Shown here: positions 9,781 through 21,384 of the stretch, piece after piece
Layout: every line of letters starts with the position of its first letter
Position numbering within the stretch: position 1 is the stretch's first letter
The notes under the pieces: model-generated
Told to the model about the DNA's origin: nothing
Databases searched by the model: none
Seen by the model: only the letters and a program-made list of their open reading frames with translations
Made by a program: the position numbers and the translations under genes
Assembly (NCBI GenBank): GCA_907163375.1
Contig: CAJQUW010001841.1
Location: forward strand, 45,585 to 109,584
Length of the DNA stretch: 64,000 nucleotides
Source: Prostheceraeus crozeri
Lineage: Eukaryota > Platyhelminthes > Polycladida > Euryleptidae
Direction: 5' to 3'

Positions 9781-11559
9781 TTGGAGAATTTGAAGAGGGA
9801 ATTTGGAATCACATAATATCAAGAACATCTACTCGCACAACAACTTATTGAAATCCGGTGAATTTGTTATTCCTTTTGCTCCCAGTTGATTCAATTATAG
9901 CAACTCCATTTTAGGTAAGTTGTCCGATATCAAGGAACTCGACTATATCGAATGGTCAAAACAGTTAAAAATGGCACATAATTATGTTGAACAACAAAGC
10001 TTTGGCTTCAAATGGAATATAGAAAAGTTCAGCTCTTTTAACTCATTCTTTCTTACACGAATTAGCCATTCAAGCACTGGAGCAATACAACTACATTGAC
10101 ATTTTGGCAGCGCTCTAAATTTTCCGGTTTTATCGACGTGATTAGTGCAAAGACTCCGACGATAGGACTTCATAAACGAAGTGAGCATTCCGATCCTATA
10201 AAATTAATTCAGAATTGTTAACTTGACTATCTGGAAAGTTTCCTTGTTGTTGTGCTAGAAGCTTGGGTGGTCTCAAAATCTCTTAGCATGAGTAGAGAGT
10301 CATTTTACGACATGATCCAATCCACCAAAACCCTTTAAGTGTAATAAGTGTTTCATATCTTTTTGTGGTTCTAAGTATGTCCTCTTCGGACAAATTCATT
10401 CGAGTGCCGTTTCAGCTGGTATCGACAGTCTTCATGTGGAAAAAAATTGATATCTGTGAAGGATGTAACTGATGCAGTAGGAGCAAAATGATTTCTTTTC
10501 TAAGCATTCTGAAGTGTCCCAAAGCTTTGAACGCTGCTGCTGATCGCTCAGAATCAATTAATTTGGATCTTGTCGAGCTTTTTTCAATCATGCCTGAACC
10601 CACAAACGCGGACTTATGAAAACAGGCATTATATGTAAAGCTTAGATGGATTTATAGTCAGAAAAGTCATCATTAAAAATTGTTGTCCTTCGTGTTATTT
10701 GATTCAAATCAAGTGAGAAGACACCTCGTCCGACACTGCTTCAACGCAGATGAATTTGACAGTAACAACAAATTGTCTGATGAACATGATCATAAAAGCC
10801 TGGAATTTATTGACAATCCGCATAAAGAAAGCCCGAAAAAATCCTATCCACAAGAACTAATGCAAAATTTTCGAAAAAGTTCTTTGCATTTGTTGGTAAG
10901 AATTTTCATCGCGATGATTTGAAAATGGACATCCATTTCAATTTTCTGTACTGAAATGATTCGTCAATTGATGTATGAAAAATTACATATCAGCATGGAA
11001 ATCTGGATGTATAGGCTATCCGTCCAAGTCTATATTCGAAAGGTGCATAAGTCGTCTAGCAAATTCTCATGTATTTTTCTTGAAATAAGCGATCGATTTA
11101 TACAAAGTTGTTTGTTAAGAACGATTGAAATGGATGGCTCCGAAAATTCTGCAACTTCATTCAATTGCTTAATGCACAATCTATCTTCTATCAAAACCGT
11201 AAGTAAAGCGCGTGGAATGATATAAAGAAACATTCATGCACTAGTTGTGCGAGTAGATGTTCTGGATATTATGTGTTTCCAAATTCCCTCTTCAAATTCT
11301 CCAATATTTTGCAGCTAGTATTTTCCTGAATCTTTCAGCGTCTTTTGGGAAACAATGAAATGAAATAGTATGATCTTGTTTTCGATTTGGGTTCTACAAT
11401 TTGTGCTACAACCATCGACAACACATTTGAAAGTCACTTTGAGAAAGTATAATCGTGATGCTTAACAATCAACTGTCTTCAAGACAGGACAACTAGTGTA
11501 TGTAGATATCGGCAGTGTCTCATCCCAATATAGAATACTATATAGAAATCCATGTTAAT

Positions 11560-13010
11560 ATATTCATTGTTGCTGAACCAATGACATCAAAAGTCCAAAA
11601 TTTTCCAGATCTGTAAAATACTCAAATCTGTGATCATTTTCTGCGTAGCCCATACAGCTCAGAACATTAAAGTATATGTCAAGCTTGAGATGTCTACGAG
11701 TCGAAATAGTGAACCATAGCAATCACCTCAACGCCATTTTCACTGAAATTGCAGTGATGGACGGTGAAATACTCCTACCTCACTACATAGCAAATTAGCC
11801 GGCCATAATTATGCAATTAAGGCCGTCTAATTTGGAATAGGAGATATATAAACGACTTTCATAGAAAAATGACATGTGAAATATCGGCTGACAAACCTAC
11901 TTACTCAGTAACAATTCCAGACAGTGTCGGCTGCTGACGCAACCTCGTCTACGTCTGATATTTCTGCCCTAAAAGTCAATGATATAGTGCTACTTTTTGT
12001 TTTTATAGGCCAATCAATAGAACTTGAGTGCTGCCTTTGCGGTTATGTTAAGAAAAGCGACAGGCATTCTTATTATTAAATTGCGTATACATTTTCGTTT
12101 ATTGCTGTCTTGCAGATGAGAATTCGTCCGACTCGCAGGGCCCTATATTAAGTACAAGTTTGGGCTTAACACTGAATATTTTTCTATTTTTTGACTGAAT
12201 TTAGTGTAATTATGATGAAAAAATAGAGTCTGGAGCATTTGTAAATCGTAGGAGTAGCTCATTTGTAACTTATCAAGACAAATTTTAAAATTATCCCTGA
12301 TTTTATCTACTTTTGTGATAAAATATCCCTACTTTTGTGTTAAACTCTCCCTACTTATCTACCTACTTTTTGCTGGAAGTGCGCTGGGATGCCTTATGCG
12401 TATTGAAAGAATTTTAGGATGCTCCAAATACAAACTGAAATTTGTTGCTTTATTGTATACACCTTATTGTACACGTATTACTTCAAAAGTAGAAAATGTA
12501 GAGAATGTAGAAAAAACTCAGAAAAGCAAATAATTCCACGCAATCTATTTTCATCGAAAACCACATTATTACGTGAAATACCCAGATTAATGTGTGGTCT
12601 TATTTAATGAAGCGCAAAAATTGAACGCACACAACAATCATATCACAGTTTGCAGTACAAATTATGTAGCACGTCGGCATTGAATAATTGAATTGCATTA
12701 CATGAGATGGAATGCCGTTGTAACATGGTGATGTGTGTTATTTCTGCAGTCCGCCTTCCACTGGCAGGCAGTGTTCGCCGGAAAAAGTAGCTTTCTGAAG
12801 CATGTTGAGACTCTGATGTCGTCATCATTTATGAAGAGCACTTTTTCTTATTGAAGAATGATGACGTGAAGCGCTAAATAACGTTGTTTGTCGTTTTTTT
12901 GAACTCAACAATTTTGAATTTAGTGATTCATTTGATGTGAGTGCTGCATGTTTTGGCTGGCTAGATATGGATACGCTCGCAAATTTTCAAAATTTACCAA
13001 CTACAACTGG
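11560..13010. other. Unassigned intron sequence with one dispersed repeat
   Basis: No coding similarity. Contains the repeat copy at 11813-11900. CTACTTTT-type runs around 12290-12370 recur near 33050-33110 and may be another low-copy repeat. Confidence 0.45.
11813..11900 (+). repeat. Dispersed repeat, copy 1
   Basis: About 88 bp including AAGGCCGTCTAAT, GAGATATATAAACGACTTTC and GAAATATCGGCTGACAAA matches 34854-34940 in inverted orientation at roughly 90 percent by eye. Confidence 0.75.
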
Positions 13011-13014
13011 TTTA

Positions 13015-13938
13015 TACGTGTATATAAATAAAGCCATTAAATTCATTTTAAGAAAATCAAAACTATTACTTTGCGCAATGCATTTCGTCCATTCTTATAC
13101 AAGTGCAAACATTGAACTGAATACAAACTTTAAAATCATGCACTTACAGAGTAATTATACTAAATCTATGAACAAAATTGAGAGCATGCAAGCCTATCAG
13201 ACTGAAAGATATGAAACAATTGAGTAATTAACCTAGATATTAAAAGAAGCAAAAAAGGAAGACTTGATAACTGCCACGGTAAATAAAGGGTTGACACAAA
13301 ATCTTTTTGCTGGGAAAGGTCGTGGTTTTCACGGAAGATAGTGGGAGACTGGAGAATCCCTAATTTATTTACCAATTTCATTGTACCTGTGGAAGCAAGC
13401 ACGTTGGGAAGATGGCAAGATGTCTGAATGAGAGAGTTTCGGAACACCTTCCTAAGTGGCTAGCCAACCCATGAAAGTGTTCACCCAGATCTACAACAAT
13501 TCCAGCAAGTAGCATTGCTAGACATTTGCATCTTCAATAACGAGAGACAATCAGCAAGCAAAAACTTTAATATTAAGTACCACATGAACAGCATACGGAC
13601 ATTAGGGATTCTCGAGTCTCTTGTTATGTTATGTTAAAACCACGACCTTTCCCAGCAAAAAGATTTTGTGTCAACCCTTTATTTACCGTGGTAATTATCA
13701 AGTCTTCTTTTTTGCTTCTTTTAATATCTGGGTTAATTACTCAATTGTTTTATGTCTCTAAGTCTGCATACTCTCAATTTTGTTCATAGATTTAGTATAA
13801 CTACTCTATAAGTGTATGATTTTAAAGTTTGTATTCAGTCCAATGTTTGCACTTGAATAAGAGTGGACGAAATGCATTGTGCAAAATAATAGTTTTGATT
13901 TTCTTAAAATGAATTTAGTGGCTTTATTTATACATAAA
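13015..13938. mobile_element. Fold-back element with about 340-bp inverted arms
   Basis: Arms 13021-13363 and 13601-13936 are inverted copies (for example GGTCGTGGTTTT at the inner side, AAAATCAAAACTATTA and AAATAAAGCCA at the outer side) around a 240-bp unique spacer. Divergence is modest with small indels. Arms contain no convincing protein. Superfamily unknown. Confidence 0.75.
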
Positions 13939-13985
13939 TTGAGTAAAGGGGAACCATTTTTTTAAAGAACTGCAACTGGCTTATA

Positions 13986-14669
13986 CAGTGGAAGATGGTT
14001 AATCGACAAGGTTCGGGATCAGTTAAACCTTGTCGATTAAGGATACTTGTCGACTGTAGAAACCATTCTCTATTTCATACACTTCGAACCTTACAGCATG
14101 TTTGATCCGCAGTTATCACCCCGCTTACAAAAATATCGAATATCTGATAAAAAAAGCAAAGAAATTTAAAAAACAACCCTTTACTAAAACATGTTTATGC
14201 AAATTGAACACATAGCCTACATGCGAGTATAACTTCTAGGTTCTGTAAAATTATCAAAACAAAAATGCCTCACTTTCTGTAAAAGTCGGTTATTTTTGCT
14301 TGCTTGTAAGATGCGGCAGCGAAAACTAGGTTTTGCTGTTCGTTGAGAGTCGCTGTGCTCAACCTGTGCTCTTCAAAAAATATTTTCAGCTCATCGATTT
14401 GTCGCAGGGCTTGAATACGAGAGATCACAATTCTTGAAACTTCATCCTCCTCCTCATTATCTTAGCTATTCCAGGAGCCACTAGAATGAGAGTATAGCTG
14501 ACAGGTCACGTGATTGCTACATCACACACCTTGTCGATAAAAGGGACTTTCACAGCGAATTTCTTGTCGATTAAAGAATTATTTGAGCATATTGTACCGG
14601 GACTTGGACGATCTCGTCGATAAAAGAGACTTGTTGTTTATCGGGTTATCGATTAACCATCTTCCACTG
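13986..14669 (-). mobile_element. pogo/Tigger-type transposon, internally deleted
   Basis: Ends CAGTGGAAGATGGTTAATCG and the complement at 14650-14669 are flanked by TA on both sides (13984-13985, 14670-14671). The end sequence follows the pogo/Tigger pattern CAGT-x-GAA...TTAATCG. GTCGAT(A/T)AA motifs recur subterminally. At 684 bp it keeps only the transposase tail. Confidence 0.85.
14300..14465 (-). pseudogene. Tigger-type transposase C-terminal tail
   Basis: Minus-strand frame DNEEEDEVSRIVISRIQALR then QIDELKIFFEEHRL. An acidic run followed by an ALR-x-I-D-x-L-x-x-F helix is the usual tail of Tigger/Jerky-type transposases. The catalytic DDE domain is absent. Confidence 0.6.
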
Positions 14670-14759
14670 TATTATGTTTTAAATAATTCTAATATCGTTT
14701 TTTATATAACTTAACTCTATTTATTGAAACTGTGGAATGAGTCTATTTCTTCCCTTTAG

Positions 14760-14919
14760 ATGTGTATAGTCTTCAATAAAGACGGACTGAAAGATATACC
14801 ACCACCTATGGTAGCTCAATCATTTATCAATCACAATGCCTTCCTTACCAAAGTATTTGTCGTCGGAGCTGCTATTCAAGCATCAAGACGGCCTTCACTG
14901 AAGAATTTTTCTGCTGGAA
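14760..14919 (+). CDS. ITPK1: ITPK1-like exon, central ATP-grasp segment
   Basis: Acceptor CCCTTTAG ends at 14759 and donor GTAAGT starts at 14920. The 160-bp exon reads MCIVFNKDGLKDI... then PPMVAQSFINHNAFLTKVFVVG and RRPSLKNFSAG, ending in phase 1. FINHNA and the RPSLKNFS block are hallmark ITPK1 segments; KVFVVG is the strand carrying the second ATP-grasp lysine, and RPSLKN contributes to substrate and nucleotide contacts. One difference from the remembered vertebrate sequence is AAIQASRRPS where a Y-T-V-V-Q-RPS pattern is usual. A reading frame continues past the donor to 15017, but that tail has no family similarity and should be intron. Confidence 0.93.
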
Positions 14920-15860
14920 GTAAGTGTAAATTCACGTGTTTATTCATACATGTAAATTCTATTGGTCATCCCTTCTTTATTCATCCTATGAATGTGACAA
15001 CTGTTCATTTTCCATAGCTTGATAAAAACCATGCATTGAAGTGATAAGAGCGATTGCGCTGTGATTAAACTGCAAATTTATTATTAATAGTATGATTAAC
15101 TATCATTATATATTGTATTATATAAATGACATAAAGTCCACCTGAATATAGCAAGTTGGAGATAAGAATGTCAATTTTTAGATGACTCGCAAGGCGTTAT
15201 TAGCTAATTAAATCGTTTTTAAACGTGATCATCACATTCTGTTCGACATGCTAAAAACAGACTCTCGGTGCAATTCTGCCGTGAATTATTTACTAGCTTC
15301 ATGCAACCTTGATAACAGTCATCATGTCACCTTCGAAAATCAAGCGATGAGCTTCTACTGTCTTTCACATGAGACCAACAGCTCCCAATAACATTGAGGC
15401 CAGGAGAGTTCGATGGTCACTCTTTACAGGAGTGTCACGTGGTTTTCATGAAGCCACTCTTTTGTTACCATTGAAACGTGGTATGGGAAAGAATAATGCT
15501 TCAGGTCGATTATTTGCCACATAGATGTATCTTTCATCCAAAATTTCGATGCTTTACTTTGAATTTAGCGTTTCCTCTCATTTGAAGGTGACAAGTCCTG
15601 TGCGGCCTATTGAAGATGGATAGACCTGCACTACAGCTTTTGTAATAAGTTTGTAATCATGCCTTTAGCTTTCCCACATGACCTGCGAATGTAGTCGAAA
15701 CCAGTCACCGATCTGTTAAAATCGCTTTCATCGGAAACATTACTTGAACATTGACTTTTTCTTACATGACTCCGATGGAATTGAAGTATCATTCGATGCT
15801 AATTCTCTGTCAACATGGGCTCTCTTAAAGGTCGTCGAGCAGAAAATTTGATGTCTTTCT
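14920..15860. other. Unassigned intron sequence
   Basis: Nothing firm. On the minus strand 15560-15860 has a few peptide stretches loosely like retroelement integrase tails (KAVVQVYPSSIGRTGLVTFK), too weak to annotate. Confidence 0.4.
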
Positions 15861-16759
15861 GTAAACGCAGACCACCCAGACATTCGCTTTTTTCGCTTTT
15901 TCGAAAATATGCCTGAATTTTCGCCTTTATCGAGTGGCATTCGTTTTTTTCGCTTTTTTGGTAGAGCAGGAAAAAAAATTCGAAGTACAGGTATTTTTTA
16001 CATGTTGACAACGCGACGCAGCATTTTGTCATGTTGCCCTTTACTTTAGTCATGCTATCATCTGTGTGTTGACAATTGAATGCACATCTTGACGATTGCA
16101 TAATCTTATGTAATAACTATATTATATAGGAATTGGAAAATGTGCCCTTAGTGCGAGTAACAAAAAAAGTCATGTAGCAATTCTTGAAGGCAAAGCCTTG
16201 TCGTAGTGCGTTCCGGTAAATGCACAATTTTTTTCAGTAACTTTGAGGTCATGGTGCTATAACATTTACACGATTCTGAATTGATGCATGTTGAAAGTAC
16301 ATGCGGGTCACATACTACAAATGAATGTCATCGAATTTATCATTCAAGGAATTCGAGACATTAATCCATGCTGGCCTGTCAGAGACACACGGGAAGCCTA
16401 CTATCGAGTTTTCTTAGTCGATTGATGTTGGATTAGTGAAACAATTCAGTTCAGTTTGTGCGAATGAGTGAGGTGCATTGCATAATGTTGATAAATAGGC
16501 CTAAGAAATTGAGATGATAATATACACAATGGAATATTTTCTGTTGAATTTTTTATTGCACTGTCACTTTCACTGTGATTTTCGTGAAGTACGTGTGTAG
16601 CTAGGCAAAAGGTCGATGTGTATAATAATCACTTTGCATCTACTGATTGATACTACTAAGACATTGATATGATCGGATATGTGTAGCCTATTTTCTTATA
16701 ACCACTTGAAACTTTCTGAGTTATAGATTGAAAAATAGATGTACCAGTAGGCCTGATAT

Positions 16760-16790
<31 letters not shown>
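16760..16790. repeat. (ATC)n run, 3' tail of the LINE
   Basis: Ten ATC units just downstream, in minus orientation, of the LINE reading frame; such simple tails mark non-LTR 3' ends. Confidence 0.8.
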
Positions 16791-16791
<1 letters not shown>

Positions 16792-16826
16792 TTATTTTCG
16801 TCAGCATTTTTCCCTCTTGCGAGGGG

Positions 16827-17903
16827 TTACTGACGTTCGCACCACGCTGACACGCCATTCCTCCATCTCGCTCGATCGCTTGCATCTTCTGCTTTCAGAC
16901 CAGCTCTTTTGCACTCCCTCAGCGCCATGCTCTTCCACGTGGTTGGTCTTCCTCTTTCTCGTCTTCCCTCCTTCTCAAAGGTCCATGCTTTCTTGAGTGG
17001 ATGTGTATCATCTCTTCTCAGGATGTGACCCATCCATCTTAAGCTACTCCTTTTCACCACCTCAACAACCGTCTCCGTCAAACCCAAATGCTTCATTAAT
17101 TCGTCAGTGCTCTTTCTGTCAGCAAGTTTTACTCCGCACATTTTTCTTATCATGGCTCGCTCTGTTCTTCGGAGGACACCCTCTTCCGCAGATCTTATAT
17201 TCCATGTCTCTGAGCCGTAGGTCATGACTGGCCGGATACATACTTTATAAATTCTTCCTTTTAGTCTGTTAGTAAAGCGTCTTCCACATAGTACTGATGA
17301 GAGCTGATTAAACTTCATCCAACCAAGACGGCATCTTCTGTCAATTGCTATCTCGCATCCACCACCACTGTTGATTGTGTCACCGAGATAACAAAAGCGT
17401 TCCACCTTCTCAATACCCTTCATATACTCTTCATTCGTGCTGTTCATCTCACTTTCCCCGTCACTTCGCTGACACGACTTACAGACAAATCCATCTCCTT
17501 TGGTCTTCGTGAATCTCTTTACGCCTGCGCACCTGGCATGTACCCACTTTCGACATGAATTACATCGTGCAGAATTTCTCATTACACGCTTGCGGCACAC
17601 TCCACACGGATCGTGCTTGGCCTCATCAATTACTTTTTGACCACCACTCGCTCTCATCACCTTCGTTTTCTTGATGTTTACTTTCAGACCTTTGTTTTCG
17701 AACACTTTCTTCCAGTCATTGAATGCAATTTCCAAACTCTCCATAGAATCCGACATTAACACCAGATCATCAGCGTACAATATATTCCATAGCGCCTCCT
17801 TTCGAGCAGATTCAGATAAGACATCCAGAACAGTGGCGAAGAGCAGCGGTGAAAGAACAGAACCTTGATGAACTCCTACTCCAACGCTAAAGCTGTCCGA
17901 CAA
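16827..17903 (-). CDS. LINE reverse transcriptase, 5'-truncated, with inserted PHD-like finger
   Basis: Open for 358 residues with no stop. In order: the end of RT motif B region (VGVHQGSVLSPLLFATVLD), catalytic motif C LYADDLVLMSD, RT motif D/E GLKVNIKKTKVM, a Cys/His cluster CGVCRKR...RCNSCRKW-VHARC...FVCKSC (C4HC3-like, about residues 98-144), VERFCYLGDTINSGGG, the thumb (RRCRLGWMKFNQL, SETWNIR) and the conserved tail SSLRWMGHILRRDD. This is the C-terminal half of a Jockey/CR1-like RT protein that copies RNA at the nicked target. The upstream sequence stays similar only to about 17950, so the copy is 5'-truncated and has no start of its own. The intact frame suggests recent insertion. It lies inside the 15868-19680 element. 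Confidence 0.88.
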   Translation of the reverse strand: MSDSFSVGVGVHQGSVLSPLLFATVLDVLSESARKEALWNILYADDLVLMSDSMESLEIAFNDWKKVFENKGLKVNIKKTKVMRASGGQKVIDEAKHDPCGVCRKRVMRNSARCNSCRKWVHARCAGVKRFTKTKGDGFVCKSCQRSDGESEMNSTNEEYMKGIEKVERFCYLGDTINSGGGCEIAIDRRCRLGWMKFNQLSSVLCGRRFTNRLKGRIYKVCIRPVMTYGSETWNIRSAEEGVLRRTERAMIRKMCGVKLADRKSTDELMKHLGLTETVVEVVKRSSLRWMGHILRRDDTHPLKKAWTFEKEGRRERGRPTTWKSMALRECKRAGLKAEDASDRARWRNGVSAWCERQ

Positions 17904-18248
17904 ACTCGCACTTCTGCCAAACTTGATTTTCGTACTATTTTGTAAATAATTTGACTCCCGTTTACATTACTGCAGTCCTACCGATTACGTCATACTTCAC
18001 GGCCGCTATATGCATGTATTATTTTATATATTTTATATATCATTTAGCTTCTGTGTGCTGAACTATGCGGTATCGACTTATCTCGTGTGCTTCAACAACT
18101 CGTAACTTCTGGCAAATGCGTCAGTAAATAGGAATGCCCACATAAAATTCAACCAGAGAAAGTTATGTCAACGATCCAAGACAATGAGAGCCTTGCATCG
18201 TAAAGCTTGGACTTGGTTTTAGATAAATTATCTTGGCTATTTGTCATG

Positions 18249-18384
18249 TTTTGAATCGAATTGGAAAGAGCCAATATTGAAAGGCATTGATTTTATTTTC
18301 GTTTTAGTTAGCTATTACAAAATAACGAAGACAAAAATACAGTAAATATTTTTCAATATTGGCTATCTCCAATTCAATTCAAAA
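18249..18384. repeat. Inverted repeat pair (MITE-like)
   Basis: TTGAATCGAATTGGAAAGAG plus CCAATATTGAAA is matched in inverse by TTTCAATATTGG...CCAATTCAATTCAAAA. 136 bp, non-coding. Confidence 0.6.
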
Positions 18385-19689
18385 CTTGGACTTTTTTGGA
18401 GCATATTTCAGTCGAAGTGCATTGAGCGTGATCTTGATAATTGGCCATTGAAGTAGGCTGCATAGTGATAGCTTTTTATGGAATATTTTCAAGGATTTAG
18501 CCGATATTATGATTTATCGTCGGTTTTCTTTAATTTAGATTTATAATATTAATGTATATTTACTCTAAAGTTTTGATTGAAAAGTACTAATATATGTCTC
18601 ATAACAGGCAGTTTTGATCTCTGGAATAGGCCCACTAACAGTCAAAAGCTTGACGGAAAGGGTCTGTAAAAAACCCACTCGAATGTAAGTCACTGACTAC
18701 ATAATTTTCTCTTTGGCAGCCGTCTATTGTCGGAAAAATTCCATTTTTGAGAAATTTATCATCTAATCACTATAGGGCTGCATAATTGAGCAATATCAAT
18801 TTCATTGATAGTAAAGTTATAGTAAAGTTGACACTTTTACATCTAAATTAACGTTTGCAACAATGCCCATCTATTGAAATATCAATTTTGCTTCAATAAT
18901 ATAGTTCAATTATAAGCATTGTCTTCCTTTACAAAAATTCATCCTACTAGGCAATTTTATTAGCATAATAGCCTACGATTTCCTGAAGAAAACTACAATT
19001 ATTTTCAGATGAAACCTTTAGTGTGCATTCTATCACTGTATAAAATAATTGCCATATTGTAAAACCTTAATAAGGATCCTTTGAAGGACTTTAGTAGACA
19101 GACACCTGTCTAATGAATATTTGAAAATATCAAAATAGTTTGGAATATTCAGATGAAAGAGATGTTCAAAAGTTTAGGCTAATTTATCAGTGGGAAGCAT
19201 GGCAGCTAGAGAAATTTCCTTGACCGCCTTAGAAATGATATAATCATCATCATTCTGCTGAATTTTCTAGCAGTTTTTTCAACACTAAAATTGATGCAAT
19301 CTAAATTGATTGCTAGTTATATGTCTGATCATTAATAGAATACAAAAGCTAGTTTTATGTATAAATATGGTCTGGTGCATTTGCGAATCGTTTAACCAGA
19401 TGCAAGAAAAATACCTCCTAAGAGGTGCTCCGACAAGTTATCTTTTTTGTACTAGAAAGTAATATTCGCAATCTACACAGGTTCGTAGTATTCGTGGTAG
19501 TGTATGGTTTGATGGTCATTATAATATGTATGTCGTTATAACTTTGTTATCATATTATGTCGTTATAACGCTATTCTACGTTGCTTGATGTAGAAATGAT
19601 GGGTTCGCTTTTTTTCTCTTTTCTAAGTTAAGGATTCGTTTTTTTCGTTTTCTTTAAATTCTAATCGGCTGGGTGGTCTGTAAACGTCG

Positions 19690-20380
19690 TCGACCAGTTC
19701 GATCGCTCACTACCACTCCAGTGTCACTCAAGGTTTAGGTTCGATGAAGAAAGTTTTGGACAGATATCAATATGGATCTTCTTTAGGAGAAGTCAACTCT
19801 GTCAGTTGGTAGGCCTACTCGTGGTAGTCCACAGCTCTTTCTTCACCCATGACGAAATAGCAGCGAATTTCCAACAGCATCTCCAAAGCGCTCAATTTAG
19901 AGAGCACTCGACACTGATTCTCCTAATTTAATTAAAGATTTTGCATCGATGATTTTGTGAGGATGAAGTATCTTTTGCCATACCTATAATGTGCACACGT
20001 GTTGCAATTTTGGGGTTGTCATTTGATGCTATTCAAATCAAAAACGAAAGTCTTATTTTAAATAATTACAAACACGCACATTCAGCGAAAATCCTGAGTG
20101 AGCGATGAAAATGAAATGTCTGATAAGCCTTGTAATTGTTTTTAGTTGCATTTAGCAGACTCAATTAAACAAAATAGACAAAAGCCATGGTGGGCTTAAT
20201 TTTTTGGCCACGACGATATATATGAAGATCGTGTGTGGCGTGCATGAGCATACTCGGAATAGTTACAACTATATTTTTTTAATTTGATATAATATATTTG
20301 AGATATTATTCATGTATATAATATTAATGCATCATCAGTATTTTGTTTTCAATTTTGAAGAGCATGACTACATAGTCTCA
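19690..20380. other. Unassigned intron sequence
   Basis: No feature recognised. Confidence 0.5.
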
Positions 20381-20649
20381 TACAGGGTGAGTCAAATTAA
20401 TTGGCCCTGTCCTATAAAGTGTTGTAGATCAGAGAAAATACAAGCAATTTTCAAATATGATGTATCATTTTAAACCCCAGAGTCTCAACAGCAACTCATT
20501 GGTCATGGACTCCTAGATATATAACACCTGGACTGTTAGCTTTTCAAATTTTTCATAGAAAGTGTACAATTGGCGAATAACTGTCAATTTTAGTAATCAC
20601 ATTTGCTATCTTTCCATCAATTTCCCTGTTCAAGCTAGACGCTGCCTAA

Positions 20650-20890
20650 TATTTGCTCAGCATTTGATTGCAAAAGTACAATGGCAATGATGAGAAAGGT
20701 CACAGTATAGCACTTCATCGCTTCCCCCAAAATTACAAGGAAATTTTGAGAAAATGGAACAATAATCCATGTAAGGATCCAGAATGTGCTTCTTTACACT
20801 TCTCAGTCATATATAGAATCCGAAGAAGCAGTCATAAACAGCCATAATGCTATTCTGTGCATTTTTCCGGAAGCTCTATCTTATTTATCC
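20650..20890 (+). pseudogene. THAP zinc-finger remnant
   Basis: With one frameshift the sequence reads CKST...NGNDEKGHSIALHRFPQN, YKEILRKWNNN, and then after a stop NAILCIFP. A THAP domain has C-x-x-x-C, HRFP, a W in the first helix, and ends with L-x-x-N-A-(V/I)-P-x-IFP. This is the second THAP remnant in the window and differs from that at 9.4-9.8 kb. Confidence 0.55.
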
Positions 20891-21150
20891 TTCAACAACT
20901 TACATCCTCGATCGACGTCAGCAACAGCAACTGAGCTTCGTCAGCGTTCTGTCAATGAAATGAAAGCCAAATGAGAACGATTCTTAGAAATGAATCATGT
21001 AAGATCTTCACAAGACATTACCATGAAATTGAAAGTAACCAACATGTGCATCCAGATTCGCGAAAATTTACAATGAATCAGCAGTTTTGAGAATATGCCG
21101 TAGCTGTGCCTTGCAGATTTCAAAAAGGTGATGTAAAGGCCAATTTACAA

Positions 21151-21306
21151 TTATATTCATAAAAATATTTACAAAATCCTCTCAATATATTTCGGGTATG
21201 AAGACTATATTCATTCTCATCGTCTCTCATAGGCCCTGAGAATGGCTATGATTTTGATAGCCGAAATATATTGAGAAGATTTTGCAAATATTTTTATGAA
21301 TATAAT
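21151..21306. repeat. 156-bp palindrome
   Basis: TTATATTCATAAAAATATTT, then ACAAAATCCTCTCAATATAT and TTCGG, are matched in inverse by CCGAAATATATTGAGAAGAT and TTTGCAAATATTTTTATGAA. Fold-back repeat with a CCGAAATA element at the loop side, like the 9.5-kb palindrome. Confidence 0.75.
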
Positions 21307-21384
21307 AGGTAAACATAAATTTTTATTATTATTGAGCAAGACATACAAGGTCAATTACAGGAAAAATTACAAATAAAAATTAAA

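Larger units (their letters stand above)
9283..11555. mobile_element. Inverted-repeat element with THAP-coding arms
   Basis: Outer arms 9283-9845 and 11239-11555 are inverted copies, starting ACATGGATTTCTATATAG on each side and running through GATGAGACACTGCCGATATC to the inner end at ACATCTACTCGCACAAC. The left arm is longer only because a 235-bp palindromic insertion sits in it. Each arm encodes a THAP-like zinc finger, so the element looks like a snap-back derivative in which two copies of one 5' region face each other. The 1.4-kb middle (9850-11235) has no recognisable coding sequence. No clear target duplication. P-element or another THAP-bearing superfamily is possible. Confidence 0.7.
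15868..19680. mobile_element. DNA transposon with CAGACCACCCAG termini and 6-bp target duplication
   Basis: CAGACCACCCAG at 15868-15879 is matched exactly by its complement at 19669-19680, and TAAACG directly flanks both ends (15862-15867, 19681-19686). Subterminal sequence on both sides is rich in TTCG(C/T)TTTTTTCG. Length 3,813 bp, of which about 1.2 kb is a LINE insertion. No transposase recognised inside. A 6-bp duplication is unusual among common superfamilies (hAT 8, piggyBac TTAA, Tc1 TA). Dada elements are reported with 6-7 bp, but I have no protein evidence. Confidence 0.75.

Noticed and set aside
12315-12607. Two overlapping + strand frames of 60-70 codons
   Set aside because: No domain; composition matches surrounding non-coding DNA.
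15560-15860. Possible BEL/Pao-like integrase tail on the minus strand
   Set aside because: Only one loosely similar peptide, with many stops and no protease, RT or LTR.
18608-18690. Possible kinase exon after TAACAG (SFDLWNRPTNSQKL)
   Set aside because: It resembles the family only vaguely, while 32836-32903 fits the missing segment and both phases.
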